Shown in pieces: positions 14,152-23,525 of a stretch of DNA of 34,497 nucleotides. Position numbers and translations under genes: made by a program. Position 1 is the stretch's first letter, and each line of letters opens with the position of its first letter. Under the pieces are notes generated by a model. The model had not been told where the DNA came from and did not search any database. It was given only the letters and a program-made list of their open reading frames with translations. This DNA is from Burkholderia sp. lig30 (lineage in GTDB: Bacteria > Pseudomonadota > Gammaproteobacteria > Burkholderiales > Burkholderiaceae), in contig NZ_JGVW01000133.1 of assembly GCF_000687455.2 (NCBI RefSeq), positions 1 to 34,497 on the forward strand, written 5' to 3'.

Positions 14152-15627
14152 GTGCACGACTCCCGCCCAGTCCCTTCAACCGCCCAGCCGGGTTTCGTGC
14201 CGCATCTCGCGATCGCACGCTCGGACGAGGCCGGGCCCTGCCACCTGCTGGCGGTACGGCCACTCGTGTATCTGTCGCGCCGCCCCGACGCGGCGCTCGT
14301 CGGGCACTTGCGAGAGCGCCGCTGGGACGTGCTGTGCGCGAAGTCCGCGCACGACGCGCAGCGGCTCGTGAAGCCCGATCTCGCGCACGCGGGGATCGTC
14401 GATCTCGACGGCTTCGCATCGCGCGAGCTGACGCCGCTCGAGCCGGTGCTGCGGCATCAGCAGATCGGCTGGGTCGCGCTCGCCGATCCCGCGCGGCTCG
14501 CGGAGCCCGACATCCGCAAGCTGATCCGGCAATACTGTTTCGACTACATCAAGGGCACGCCGACGCACACGACGATCGACTACCTCGTCGGCCACGCGTA
14601 CGGAATGGTGACGCTCTGCGACCTCGAACTCGCGAGCGACGTCGCGGCGCCCGGCGACGACGAGATGGTCGGCACCTGCGACGCGATGCAGCGGTTGTTC
14701 CGCACGATCCGCAAGGTCGCGAACACCGACGCGGCGGTATTCATCTCCGGCGAATCCGGCACCGGCAAGGAGCTGACCGCGCTCGCGATCCACGAGCGCT
14801 CGTCGCGGCGCAAGGCGCCGTTCGTCGCGATCAACTGTGGCGCGATCCCGCATCACCTGCTGCAATCGGAGCTGTTCGGCTACGAGCGCGGTGCGTTCAC
14901 CGGCGCGAACCAGCGCAAGATCGGCCGCGTCGAGTCCGCGCACGGCGGCACGCTGTTCCTCGACGAAATCGGCGACATGCCGCTCGAGAGCCAGGCGAGC
15001 ATGCTGCGCTTCCTGCAGGAGGGCAGGATCGAGCGGCTCGGCGGCCACGAATCGATCCCGGTCGACACGAGGATCATCTCCGCCACGCATGTCGATCTCG
15101 ACGCCGCGATGCGCGACGGGCACTTTCGCGCCGACCTGTTTCACCGGCTCTGCGTGCTGCGGATCGACGAGCCGCCGCTGCGCGCCCGCGGCAAGGATAT
15201 CGAGCTGCTTGCGCATCACGTGCTGCTGAAGTTCCGCAGCGACGGCGCCCGCAAGATCCGCGGCTTCACGCCGTGCGCGGTCGAGGCGATGTACAACTAC
15301 CCGTGGCCCGGCAACGTGCGCGAACTGATCAACCGGATCCGCCGCGCGATCGTGATGGCGGACAGCCGGCTGATCTCGGCGTCCGATCTCGACCTCGGGC
15401 AATACACGGCCCAGCAGTCGACGACACTTGCCGAGGCGCGCGAGCGCGCGGAGAAACGCGCGATCGAGGCTGCGCTGCTGCGCCACCGGCACCGGCTCGC
15501 CGAGGCGGCGGCGGAACTCGGCATTTCGCGCGTCACGCTGTACCGGCTGATGGGCGCGCACGGGCTGAGGGACCTGTCCGACACCGAGCAGCGCGCGGCG
15601 GCGGGCGACGACGAGCACGGCGAGTAG
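14152..15627 (+). CDS. VpsR-like sigma-54 activator, last gene of amyloid operon
   Basis: A 491-residue paralogue of the activator at 6025-7422. The GTG start at 14152 has GAGG at 14143-14146. It contains the VpsR-like receiver region (PLVYLSRRPDAALVGHLRER, AGIVDLDGF, LIRQYCFDYIKG, GHAYGMVTLCDL), Walker [15 protein letters not shown], Walker B LFLDEIGD and a C-terminal Fis-type helix-turn-helix ([16 protein letters not shown]). It has about 30 extra N-terminal residues compared with its partner. The gene begins 25 bases after fapF with no terminator between, so it should be transcribed with the amyloid genes and could reinforce its own expression. The recognition helices of the two paralogues are nearly identical ([16 protein letters not shown] and [16 protein letters not shown]), so they may share binding sites or form mixed oligomers. 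Confidence 0.93.
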   Translation: MHDSRPVPSTAQPGFVPHLAIARSDEAGPCHLLAVRPLVYLSRRPDAALVGHLRERRWDVLCAKSAHDAQRLVKPDLAHAGIVDLDGFASRELTPLEPVLRHQQIGWVALADPARLAEPDIRKLIRQYCFDYIKGTPTHTTIDYLVGHAYGMVTLCDLELASDVAAPGDDEMVGTCDAMQRLFRTIRKVANTDAAVFISGESGTGKELTALAIHERSSRRKAPFVAINCGAIPHHLLQSELFGYERGAFTGANQRKIGRVESAHGGTLFLDEIGDMPLESQASMLRFLQEGRIERLGGHESIPVDTRIISATHVDLDAAMRDGHFRADLFHRLCVLRIDEPPLRARGKDIELLAHHVLLKFRSDGARKIRGFTPCAVEAMYNYPWPGNVRELINRIRRAIVMADSRLISASDLDLGQYTAQQSTTLAEARERAEKRAIEAALLRHRHRLAEAAAELGISRVTLYRLMGAHGLRDLSDTEQRAAAGDDEHGE

Positions 15628-15630
15628 GCA

Positions 15631-15648
15631 CGGCGGCGCGGGCCGCCG
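15631..15648 (+). terminator. GC hairpin after the amyloid operon
   Basis: CGGCGGC (15631-15637) pairs with GCCGCCG (15642-15648) around GCGG, four bases after the stop of the second activator gene. It has no U-tract, so it may be a weak or Rho-assisted terminator before folA. Confidence 0.4.
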
Positions 15649-15673
15649 CGCCCGACGCCGGCCGGCAATCCGG

Positions 15674-15679
15674 TAGAAT
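15674..15679 (+). promoter_or_regulatory. Likely -10 element for folA
   Basis: TAGAAT lies 40 bases before the folA start in a GC-rich gap. A matching -35 box is weak. This type of isolated good -10 is common before Burkholderia housekeeping genes. Confidence 0.45.
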
Positions 15680-15718
15680 CGGCGCCATTCTGTCCCTGCG
15701 CTTTCCCATCCTACGTTC

Positions 15719-16219
15719 ATGACGACGCTGACCCTGATCGTCGCGCGCGCCCGCAACGGCGTCATCGGCCGCGACAACCAGTTGCCCTGGAAACTTCCCG
15801 AGGACCTCGCGTTCTTCAAGCGCACGACGATGGGCGCGCCGATCGTCATGGGCCGCAAGACCCACGAATCGATCGGGCGGCCGCTGCCGGGGCGCCGCAA
15901 CATCGTCGTGTCGCGCGACGCGGCGCGGCGCTTCGACGGCTGCGACACCGTGACGTCGCTCGCCGACGCGCTCGCGCTCGCCGCGCACGACGGCGCGCCC
16001 GAGGCATTCCTGATCGGCGGCGCGCAGCTCTATGCGGAGGGCATCGAGCACGCCGACAAGCTGGTCGTCACCGAGATCGACGCCGATTTCGACGGCGACG
16101 CGACCTTCCCGGCCCCCGATCCGGCGCGCTGGCAGGAAGTGTCGCGCGACACGCACCAGGCGGCCGCGCCGAACGCGTTCGCGTACGCGTTCGTCGTCTA
16201 CGCGCGCAAGCGCGGCTGA
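15719..16219 (+). CDS. folA: Dihydrofolate reductase
   Basis: A 166-residue chromosomal-type DHFR that reduces dihydrofolate with NADPH, regenerating the folate that thymidylate synthase consumes. Landmarks are [17 protein letters not shown] (14-30, catalytic Asp29 equivalent to Asp27 in Escherichia coli), [18 protein letters not shown] (44-61, NADPH and folate contacts), VVSRD and the [10 protein letters not shown] loop that binds NADPH. Length is normal. It normally stands close to thyA in this genus; here the two are separated by the amyloid locus. Like most DHFRs of this kind it would be the trimethoprim target. It is transcribed toward pmbA and ends at a strong bidirectional hairpin. Confidence 0.97.
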   Translation: MTTLTLIVARARNGVIGRDNQLPWKLPEDLAFFKRTTMGAPIVMGRKTHESIGRPLPGRRNIVVSRDAARRFDGCDTVTSLADALALAAHDGAPEAFLIGGAQLYAEGIEHADKLVVTEIDADFDGDATFPAPDPARWQEVSRDTHQAAAPNAFAYAFVVYARKRG

Positions 16220-16236
16220 TCCGCGCGCAAAACGAA

Positions 16237-16268
16237 ACAGCCCGACCGGCTCGCGCCGGTCGGGCTGT
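16237..16268. terminator. Bidirectional terminator between folA and pmbA
   Basis: ACAGCCCGACCGGC (16237-16250) and GCCGGTCGGGCTGT (16255-16268) form a perfect 14-base-pair stem with a four-base loop (TCGC) between the convergent folA and pmbA genes. It is a good intrinsic terminator stem in both directions, though the U-tracts are poor. Confidence 0.8.
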
Positions 16269-16327
16269 CGTCATCCGGCCCGCGCGCGCCGCCCGTTCAG
16301 GAGCAGCACGCGCGCACCCCGCGCGGC

Positions 16328-17698
16328 TTACTGGCCGGCGATCGTCATCTGCTCGATGAGCACCGAGCCGGTTTCCTTCGTGCCGCGCACGATCGAATCC
16401 GAGCCGATCGCGACGATGTGCCGGAACATGTCCTGCAGCGTGCTCGCGACGGTGATTTCCTCGACCGGATACTGGATCACGCCGTTCTCCACCCAGAAGC
16501 CCGCCGCGCCGCGCGAGTAGTCGCCCGTCACATAGTTCACGCCCTGCCCCATCAGCTCGGTCAGCAACAGGCCGGTGCCGAGCTTCTTCAGCATCGCGTC
16601 GAAATCGTCGCCCGCCTCCGTCAGCGAACTCCTCAGCGCGAGGTTGTGCGAGCCGCCCGCGTTGCCGGTCGTCTGCGTGCCGAGCTTGCGCGCCGAATAG
16701 GTCGACAGGAAATAACCCTCGACGACGCCGTCCTTGACGACACTGCGCGCGCGCGTGCGCACGCCTTCCTCGTCGAACGGCGCGCTGCCCATCGCACGCC
16801 GCACGTGCGGATCCTCGACGACCTGCACGTGCGGTGCGAACACCGGCTTGCCGAGGCTGTCGACGAGGAACGAGGTCTTGCGATACAGCGCGCCGCCGCT
16901 CACCGCCTGCACGAACGCGCCGAGCAGCCCCGCCACGAGCGGCGCCTCGAACAGCACCGGCACCTTGCGGGTATCGAGCCGGCGCGCGCCCATCCGCGCG
17001 AGCGCGCGTTCGGCCGCATAGCGGCCCACCGCTTCCGGCGCGGCGAGATCGGCGGCGCTGCGCTTCGACGAATACCAGTCGTCGCGCTGCATCTGCCGGC
17101 CGCTGCCGGCGATCGGCGCGCACGCGATGTAGTGGCGCGAATACGGGTAGCCGGCGAGGAAGCCGCGGCTCGTCGCCAGCACGAATTGCGAATGCTGCGC
17201 GGACACGCTCGCGCCTTCCGAATTGCGGATCTGCGGGCTCACCGCGAACGCGGCGTCTTCCGCGCGGCGCGCGATCTCGACCGCCTCGTCGGCGGACAGC
17301 TCCCACGGGTGATACAGCTCGAGGTCTTGCGGCGCGTTTTCCAGCAGCTCGGCTTCGGCGAGCCCGGCCGCGTCGTCCTCGGCGGTGAAGCGCGCGATGT
17401 TGTACGCGGCGGCAACAGTGTCCTTGAGCGCGGCCGGAGAAAAATCCGACGTGCTCGCGTTGCCGCGCTTCTTGCCGATGAACACGGTTACGCCGACCAT
17501 CTTGTCGCGGTTGTGCTCGATCGTCTCGACCTCGCCGCGCCGCACCGACACCGACAGGCCGTCGCCTTCGGAAATTTCGGTCGCGGCGTCCGTCGCGCCG
17601 ATCGCCTTCGCATGGCGGAGGATGTCCGAGGCGATTTCTTTCAGCTGGTCCTGCGTATGCGGGAAATAACGCGCTTGCGCGTCGAGATTGGCAGCCAT
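16328..17698 (-). CDS. pmbA: Metalloprotease PmbA (TldE)
   Basis: A 456-residue member of the TldD/PmbA family. PmbA is the non-catalytic partner of TldD: together they degrade unfolded or leader peptides (such as CcdA and microcin B17 precursors) in the cytoplasm. Recognisable features are [29 protein letters not shown] N-terminal beta structure (about 35-60), [19 protein letters not shown], and the C-terminal [23 protein letters not shown] and [29 protein letters not shown] segments. The catalytic HExxxH of TldD is absent, as expected for PmbA. It is divergent from darP across about 130 bases, and its 3' end faces the folA terminator. Confidence 0.95.
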   Translation of the reverse strand: MAANLDAQARYFPHTQDQLKEIASDILRHAKAIGATDAATEISEGDGLSVSVRRGEVETIEHNRDKMVGVTVFIGKKRGNASTSDFSPAALKDTVAAAYNIARFTAEDDAAGLAEAELLENAPQDLELYHPWELSADEAVEIARRAEDAAFAVSPQIRNSEGASVSAQHSQFVLATSRGFLAGYPYSRHYIACAPIAGSGRQMQRDDWYSSKRSAADLAAPEAVGRYAAERALARMGARRLDTRKVPVLFEAPLVAGLLGAFVQAVSGGALYRKTSFLVDSLGKPVFAPHVQVVEDPHVRRAMGSAPFDEEGVRTRARSVVKDGVVEGYFLSTYSARKLGTQTTGNAGGSHNLALRSSLTEAGDDFDAMLKKLGTGLLLTELMGQGVNYVTGDYSRGAAGFWVENGVIQYPVEEITVASTLQDMFRHIVAIGSDSIVRGTKETGSVLIEQMTIAGQ

Positions 17699-17814
17699 CT
17701 TCGTGTTATCCGGTGGCGGGCCGACGGCCCGCGTGTGTCAAAAGGTGCGTATCCCGCGATCATAGCAAGGTCCGGGGCGCCGCAACGGAGAAGCTGGGGG
17801 CGCCCGCGCCGCGA

Positions 17815-17820
17815 TACAAT
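17815..17820 (+). promoter_or_regulatory. -10 element of darP, possibly leaderless
   Basis: TACAAT at 17815-17820 ends seven bases before the darP ATG, so transcription would begin at or next to the start codon. No ribosome-binding site can fit in between. Confidence 0.55.
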
Positions 17821-17827
17821 GCCGCCC

Positions 17828-18413
17828 ATGACACGCAAAACCCGTATTCAGCCGATCGAGCACGCCGACGACGACGCCGGCCACGGCTACGATCGCCCCA
17901 GCAAATCCCAGTTGAAACGCGAGATGCACGAGCTGCAGACGCTCGGCCAGGCGCTCGTCGACCTGCCGAAGGACGCACTCAAGCGCATGCCGATGCCCGA
18001 GAGTCTCGGTGATGCAGTGCGCGAAGCGCGCCGCATCACCGACCACGAAGGCAAGCGCCGCCAGCTCCAGTACGTCGGCCGCGTGATGCGCTCGCTCACC
18101 GACGACGAGACGGCCGCGCTGCGCACCGCGCTCGACGCGCAGCGCGGCGTGAACAAGGCCGCGACCGCGCGCCTGCACTGGATCGAACGCACCCGCGAGC
18201 AGTTGCTCGCCGACGACGCGGCGCTGACGGAATTCATCCGCCAGCATCCGGACGCGGACGTGCAGGAAGGCCGCACGCTGATCCGCAACGCGCGCCGGGA
18301 AACCCAGCAGGGCAAGCCGCCGCGCTACTACCGCGAGCTGTTCCAGTGGGTCAAGACGGCGAGCGGCGCGGCGGCCTCGGACGACGACGACGCCGAGCCC
18401 GCCGGGGACGACC

Positions 18414-18430
<17 letters not shown>
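17828..18430 (+). CDS. darP: Ribosome assembly factor DarP (YjgA, DUF615)
   Basis: A 200-residue protein of the YjgA/DarP family, a late-stage 50S assembly factor that binds immature large subunits and helps peptidyl-transferase centre folding. The family core is clear: [20 protein letters not shown] (25-44), [44 protein letters not shown] and [19 protein letters not shown] then [11 protein letters not shown]. The N-terminal TRKTRIQP and the Asp-rich tail ([16 protein letters not shown]) are typical ornaments. The start is the ATG at 17828, next to a strong -10 box, with no room for a Shine-Dalgarno sequence. The 3' end overlaps mogA by 17 bases, so the two are co-transcribed. Confidence 0.95.
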
Positions 18431-19031
<601 letters not shown>

Positions 19032-19050
19032 CGCGCGGCCGGCTGCCGGC

Positions 19051-19677
19051 TCAGGCGGCCGGCGCGACGTTGTCCGCCGGGGCGGCTGCGGCCGCGGCCG
19101 GCACGAGGAAGTGCTTGCGGTAGTACTTCAGCTCGTCGATCGACTCGTGGATGTCGGCGAGCGCGGTGTGCATCGCGCGCTTCTGGAACCCCTTGTAGAT
19201 CGCCGGCTGCCAGCGGCGGCACAGCTCCTTGAGCGTGCTGACGTCGAGATTGCGGTAGTGGAAGAAGCGCTCCAGGTCGGGCATCCAGCGCGCCATGAAG
19301 CGGCGGTCCTGGCAGATCGAGTTGCCGCACATCGGCGACTTGCCCGGCGGCACGTGCTGCGCGAGGAACGCCTGGAGCTGCGCGGCAGCGTCCTCCTCGG
19401 TCACGGTCGACGCGCGCACGCGGTCGATCAGGCCGGAACGGCCGTGGGTGGTCTTGTTCCAGTCGTCCATCTTCGCGAGCGTCGCGTCGCTCTGGTGGAT
19501 CGCGAATACCGGGCCTTCGACCATGATCTCGAGCGTCGAGTTGGTCACGACGACCGCGATCTCGATGATGCGGTCGTTATCCGGGTCGAGGCCCGTCATT
19601 TCCATGTCGAGCCAGACGAGGTTCAGCTCGTTGCGCACGAGTTGGGGCTGGCTGGTGGAAGCGGGAATTTCGGTCAT
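19051..19677 (-). CDS. orn: Oligoribonuclease
   Basis: A 208-residue DEDDh 3'-5' exonuclease that finishes RNA decay by cleaving dinucleotides, including pGpG made from cyclic di-GMP. Catalytic residues align with the Escherichia coli enzyme at a constant offset of twelve: Asp24 and Glu26 ([10 protein letters not shown]), Asp124 (CQDRRF), His170 and Asp175 ([12 protein letters not shown]). The extra N-terminal [13 protein letters not shown] and Ala-rich C-terminal tail are longer than in gammaproteobacteria. The enzyme links loosely to the cyclic di-GMP context of this window, but it is a housekeeping gene. It is divergent from the M48 protease gene. Confidence 0.96.
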   Translation of the reverse strand: MTEIPASTSQPQLVRNELNLVWLDMEMTGLDPDNDRIIEIAVVVTNSTLEIMVEGPVFAIHQSDATLAKMDDWNKTTHGRSGLIDRVRASTVTEEDAAAQLQAFLAQHVPPGKSPMCGNSICQDRRFMARWMPDLERFFHYRNLDVSTLKELCRRWQPAIYKGFQKRAMHTALADIHESIDELKYYRKHFLVPAAAAAAPADNVAPAA

Positions 19678-19761
19678 GAGTCATCCTGGAAAATGGCGGG
19701 CGGCGCCGCAGCGCCGCGCGAGCGGCCGGCAGCGCACATGCGGGGCCGGTCCGCAAGAACA

Positions 19762-19767
19762 TATAAT
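19762..19767 (+). promoter_or_regulatory. -10 element before the M48 protease gene
   Basis: TATAAT is a perfect -10 hexamer 28 bases before the ATG at 19796 in the orn/M48 divergent gap. A good -35 box is not obvious. Confidence 0.5.
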
Positions 19768-19795
19768 TCTCGCATAGAACCCTTTGGCGCCTTCG

Positions 19796-21055
19796 ATGTC
19801 ACCTTATTCGTTCACCCTGCTGTTCGCGCTCGCCGTGCTCGCGATGGTCGTCACCAAGCTGTGGCTCGCGTCGCGGCAGGTGCGCTTCGTCGCGGCGCAC
19901 CGCAATCGCGTACCCCCGCAATTCAGCGCAACCATTCCGCTCAACGCGCACCAGCGCGCGGCCGACTACACGGTCGAGCGCACCCGGCTGACGATGCTCG
20001 AGATCGTCGTCAGCGCCGCGGTGCTGGTCGGGCTCACGCTGCTCGGCGGCGTCGGCGCGTTCGATGCGGCGCTGAGCGGCTGGCTCGGGCGCGGCTACGC
20101 GCAGCAAGTCGCGCTCGTCGCGTCCGTGTTCGCGGTCACGAGCGCGATCGACCTGCCGTTCGAGTATTACCGGCAGTTCGGCATCGAGGCGCGCTTCGGC
20201 TTCAACCGGATGACGCGGCGCCTGTTCTTCACCGACATGCTGAAGAACGCGCTGCTCGGCGCCGCGCTCGGCCTGCCGCTGCTGTTCGTCGTGCTGTGGC
20301 TGATGAACCAGGCCGGCAGCCTGTGGTGGCTGTGGACCTGGGCGGTCTGGGTCGGCTTCCAGCTGCTCGTCCTGCTGATCTATCCGACCTTCATCGCGCC
20401 GCTCTTCAACAAGTTCGAGCCGCTGAAGGACGACGCGCTGCGCGAGCGCATCGAGCGGCTGATGAAGCGCTGCGGCTTCGCGGCCAAGGGCCTGTTCGTG
20501 ATGGACGGCAGCCGCCGCTCCGCGCACGGCAACGCCTACTTCACCGGCTTCGGCGCGTCGAAGCGGATCGTGTTCTTCGATACGTTGCTCGCGCGGCTGT
20601 CCGGCAACGAGATCGAGGCCGTGCTCGCGCACGAGCTCGGGCATTTCAAGCGCCGCCACGTGATGAAGCGCATGCTGGTGTCGTTCGTGCTGAGCCTCGC
20701 GATGCTTGCGCTGCTCGGCTGGCTCGCGCAGCGGACCTGGTTCTTCACCGGGCTCGGCGTCACGCCGTCGCTCGGCAGCAGCAACGCGGGCGCGGCGCTC
20801 GTGCTGTTCTTCCTCGCGATTCCGGTGTTCCTGTTCTTCGCGACGCCGGTCGGCAGCCTCACGTCGCGCAAGCACGAATTCGAGGCGGACGCGTTCGCGG
20901 CCAGCCAGACCGATGCGCAGGATCTCGTCAACGCGCTCGTCAAGCTCTACGAGGACAACGCGTCGACGCTGACGCCCGACCCGCTCTACACCGCGTTCTA
21001 CTATTCGCACCCGCCTGCGTCGCAGCGGATCGACCGGCTGCTGAAACTCGCATGA
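19796..21055 (+). CDS. M48 family CAAX-type membrane endopeptidase
   Basis: A 419-residue integral-membrane zinc protease resembling Ste24/CAAX prenyl protease 1. The zinc site is HELGH at 279-283 ([13 protein letters not shown]), with a third ligand expected in the EFEADAFAA segment near 361-369. Several membrane helices surround it ([68 protein letters not shown]). The C-terminal [18 protein letters not shown] is the family signature. In bacteria the enzymes are thought to help membrane-protein quality control, since prenylated substrates are absent. The start at ATG 19796 is preceded by a TATAAT box. The stop overlaps the rsgA start (ATGA, 21052-21055). Confidence 0.92.
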   Translation: MSPYSFTLLFALAVLAMVVTKLWLASRQVRFVAAHRNRVPPQFSATIPLNAHQRAADYTVERTRLTMLEIVVSAAVLVGLTLLGGVGAFDAALSGWLGRGYAQQVALVASVFAVTSAIDLPFEYYRQFGIEARFGFNRMTRRLFFTDMLKNALLGAALGLPLLFVVLWLMNQAGSLWWLWTWAVWVGFQLLVLLIYPTFIAPLFNKFEPLKDDALRERIERLMKRCGFAAKGLFVMDGSRRSAHGNAYFTGFGASKRIVFFDTLLARLSGNEIEAVLAHELGHFKRRHVMKRMLVSFVLSLAMLALLGWLAQRTWFFTGLGVTPSLGSSNAGAALVLFFLAIPVFLFFATPVGSLTSRKHEFEADAFAASQTDAQDLVNALVKLYEDNASTLTPDPLYTAFYYSHPPASQRIDRLLKLA

Positions 21056-21996
21056 GCCGGCCGACCTCCCCCCGCAAACCGGCCCCGCGCGCATCAGGCG
21101 CGGAACGTGCCGAAGGCCGCGTGATCGCGGCGCACGGCCGCCACTACATCGTCGCGCCCGACGACGGCGGCCCGATGCTGCAGTGCTTTCCGCGCGGCAA
21201 GAAAAGCGAGGTCGCGGTCGGCGACCGCGTCACGTACGAGCGCACGTCCGCCGATCAGGGCGTGATCGCCGCGATCGGCGAACGGCACAACCTGCTGTAC
21301 CGCTCCGACCAGTTCAAGTCGAAGCTGTTCGCGGCCAATCTCGACCAGTTGCTGATCGTGCTCGCGACCGAGCCCTATTTCAGCGAGGATCTGCTCGGGC
21401 GCGCGCTAATCGCCGCCGAGGCGAACGAGCTGAAGCCACTCATCGTGCTGAACAAGATCGACGTCGAGGCCGCGCTGCCGGTCGCGCGCGCGCGGCTCGC
21501 GCCGTACCGGGCGCTCGGCTACGACGTGCTGGAACTGTCGGTCAAGGGCGCGCCCGACGACGCGCGCGCGCAACTCGCGCCGCACCTTGCCGGCCGTTCG
21601 ACGATCCTGCTCGGGCAGTCGGGGATGGGCAAGTCGACGCTCGTCAACCTGCTCGTGCCCGATGCGGAAGCGGCGACTCGCGAAATCTCGGCCGCGCTCA
21701 ACAGCGGACGCCACACGACGACGTTCACCCGCCTCTATCCGCTGCCCGAAAGCGGCGCGCTGATCGATTCGCCGGGCTTTCAGGAGTTCGGCCTCTATCA
21801 TCTGACGGAAGGCCGGCTCGAGCGCGCGTTTCCGGAATTCCGCCCGCTGCTCGCGCACTGCCGTTTCTATAATTGTCATCACCTGCACGAGCCGGGCTGC
21901 GCGATTCTCGAGGCCGTCGCCGAGGGCCGCGTCGCGCCGACCCGGCATGCGCTGTACGCGCAACTCGTGCACGAGGCGAGCCAGATCGTGCGCTGA
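21052..21996 (+). CDS. rsgA: Ribosome small-subunit GTPase RsgA
   Basis: A 314-residue circularly permuted GTPase that checks late 30S maturation. The order of motifs is permuted as expected: G4 NKID (134-137) comes before G1 GQSGMGKST (188-196) and G3 DSPGF (239-243). An OB-fold precedes ([24 protein letters not shown]). The C-terminal zinc knuckle has Cys270, Cys275, His277 and Cys283 ([15 protein letters not shown]). The start overlaps the stop of the M48 gene by four bases, so translation is coupled. Ribosome assembly factors darP and rsgA both occur in this region. Confidence 0.96.
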   Translation: MSRPTSPRKPAPRASGAERAEGRVIAAHGRHYIVAPDDGGPMLQCFPRGKKSEVAVGDRVTYERTSADQGVIAAIGERHNLLYRSDQFKSKLFAANLDQLLIVLATEPYFSEDLLGRALIAAEANELKPLIVLNKIDVEAALPVARARLAPYRALGYDVLELSVKGAPDDARAQLAPHLAGRSTILLGQSGMGKSTLVNLLVPDAEAATREISAALNSGRHTTTFTRLYPLPESGALIDSPGFQEFGLYHLTEGRLERAFPEFRPLLAHCRFYNCHHLHEPGCAILEAVAEGRVAPTRHALYAQLVHEASQIVR

Positions 21997-22082
21997 CCGC
22001 GATTGCCGGGCGGACCGCGCCAGCGGCGCGTTCCGCACGTGAACCGCCCCGCGCGCCGGCCGCCCCGCCGACAGGAGGCGTC

Positions 22083-22400
22083 ATGCGTTTCAGGGCTCCG
22101 GATCTCGCCACCGCGCAGCATTGGGCCAATGTCCTCGAAGCCGCCGGCATCGGCTGCGAGCTGCACAACCGCTATGCGACGGGCGCGCTCGGCGGCATTC
22201 CCGCCGACGCCTGCGCGCCCGAGATCTGGCTCGACGACGAACGCGACGACGCGCTCGCCCACCGCTTGCTCGACGCCGCGTCGCACGGCCCCGCTGCCGG
22301 CGCGACGCCGTGGCGCTGCAGGCACTGCGGCGAGGAGCTCGAAGCGCAGTTCACCGCATGCTGGCATTGCGGCGCGGCACGCGACCCGCGCGACGGCTGA
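22083..22400 (+). CDS. DUF2007-like protein with C-terminal zinc ribbon
   Basis: A 105-residue protein with AGGAGG eight bases before its ATG. The N-terminal part (MRFRAPDLATAQHWANVLEAAGIGCELHNR, then EIWLDDERDDALAHRLL) is a DUF2007-type fold, described as putative signal-transducing because it resembles the PII family. The C-terminal WRCRHCGEELEAQFTACWHCGAARD has two CxxC pairs and is a zinc ribbon. No catalytic residues are visible. It lies 86 bases after rsgA on the same strand and ends at a hairpin. Function unknown; an RNA- or protein-binding role is a guess. Confidence 0.82.
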   Translation: MRFRAPDLATAQHWANVLEAAGIGCELHNRYATGALGGIPADACAPEIWLDDERDDALAHRLLDAASHGPAAGATPWRCRHCGEELEAQFTACWHCGAARDPRDG

Positions 22401-22411
22401 CGCCCAGCAAA

Positions 22412-22434
22412 AAGGCCGGCATCGAGCCGGCCTT
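22412..22434. terminator. Terminator between DUF2007 gene and cobD-like gene
   Basis: AAGGCCGGC (22412-22420) pairs with GCCGGCCTT (22426-22434) around a five-base loop. On the minus strand the stem is followed by a T-run, so it is a good intrinsic terminator for the cobD-like gene; it may also stop the plus-strand operon. Confidence 0.75.
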
Positions 22435-22467
22435 CCCGTTTCCTGCGAATCCGCTTCCGCAGCCGCG

Positions 22468-23406
22468 TCAGGACACCCAGACGGCGATCGTCAGCATCAG
22501 CAACAGGATCATCCACAGGATCACCGCGCGCCAGACGAGGCCGACAGCGGATTGCAGCGTGCGCGGCGTGCAGTCGTCGCCGACCGTGACCGGCCCGCTG
22601 TCGCCGACCGCCAGAACGTCGACGCTCGACTGCTCGGCGAGCGGCCCGGCAAGGCGCGCGCCAAGCGCACCGCTGCCTGCCGCCAGCAGCACGCCGTCGT
22701 TCGGGTCGGGCCACTGGCGCGTGTGGTTACGCCACGCGTAGATCGCGTCCTCGAAGTTGCCGACGATCGCGAAACCGAGCGCCGTCAGGCGTGCCGGCAC
22801 CCAGTCGATCACGAAGAACGCACGCTGCGCGAACGTCGAGAATGCGGCGGTGCGATCGTCGCCGGGCGTCGACCAGCTGCGCGCGAGGTATTCGGAGATG
22901 CGGTACAGCACCGCGCCTGCCGGACCGATCGGCAGCACATACCAGAAGAACACGCCAAATACGTGGCGATGCGACGCGACGACCGCGTGGATCAGCGTAT
23001 GGCGGACGATTTCGCCGACCGGCATGTCGACCGTGTCCATCCCCGTCCATTCGTTGAGGATTTCCCGCGCGCGCGGCACGTCGTCGTTGTTGAGCGCGAG
23101 ATGGATGTCGGTGAAATAGTGGCTGAACTGGCGGAAGCCGAGCGTGAAATAGACGACGGCGACGTTCCACAGGAACGCCAGCGCGAAGCTCACCTTGTAC
23201 AGCAGGAAATAGACGAGCGCGGTGGCCAGTACCCAAGGCAGGACGACCGCGAGCCATGCGAGGACGCCGTGCTTCTGCTTGCCGGCGTCGAGACCGTGCG
23301 CGACGGTTTCCGCATGAAACTGGAACAACGCAAACACCGGATTGCTCGGTGATAGCGCGCGAACCTGTTCGATGATCAGGGCAAGAAGAACCGAAAAGAA
23401 AGTCAT
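22468..23406 (-). CDS. CobD/CbiB-family membrane protein
   Basis: A 312-residue membrane protein with hydrophobic segments MTFFSVLLALIIEQV, LAWLAVVLPWVLATALVYFLL, FALAFLWNVAVVYFTLG and a final WRAVILWMILLLMLTIAVWV. The family features are present: an internal cytoplasmic-looking stretch with HLALNNDDVPRAREIL and an FFVIDWVPARLTALGFAIVGNFEDA segment, as in CobD/CbiB and AmpE relatives. True CobD makes adenosylcobinamide, but that gene normally sits in a cobalamin cluster and none is nearby. This copy is therefore better called a CobD-like protein of unknown role. It shares an upstream gap of about 120 bases with the Nudix gene. Confidence 0.8.
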   Translation of the reverse strand: MTFFSVLLALIIEQVRALSPSNPVFALFQFHAETVAHGLDAGKQKHGVLAWLAVVLPWVLATALVYFLLYKVSFALAFLWNVAVVYFTLGFRQFSHYFTDIHLALNNDDVPRAREILNEWTGMDTVDMPVGEIVRHTLIHAVVASHRHVFGVFFWYVLPIGPAGAVLYRISEYLARSWSTPGDDRTAAFSTFAQRAFFVIDWVPARLTALGFAIVGNFEDAIYAWRNHTRQWPDPNDGVLLAAGSGALGARLAGPLAEQSSVDVLAVGDSGPVTVGDDCTPRTLQSAVGLVWRAVILWMILLLMLTIAVWVS

Positions 23407-23525
23407 GCGTGGCGCCGTCTTCGGGTTATGTCATTTTTTGCATAACGATAGCACAGCGTAAGCCTCGCATGGCCCCATGCGCCGCGTGCCGGCCGCGCCG
23501 CGGATGCCGCGCGCAGCGCCGGATT

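Noticed and set aside
19111..21996. Very long plus-strand open frame of over 900 codons.
   Set aside because: It is mostly the Arg/Ala-rich shadow of orn and the M48 gene in high-GC DNA; only its last 314 codons (rsgA) are real.
22468..23406. Calling this gene true cobD of cobalamin synthesis.
   Set aside because: No other cobalamin genes are nearby and the protein belongs to a broad CobD/AmpE-like group, so I kept a neutral name.
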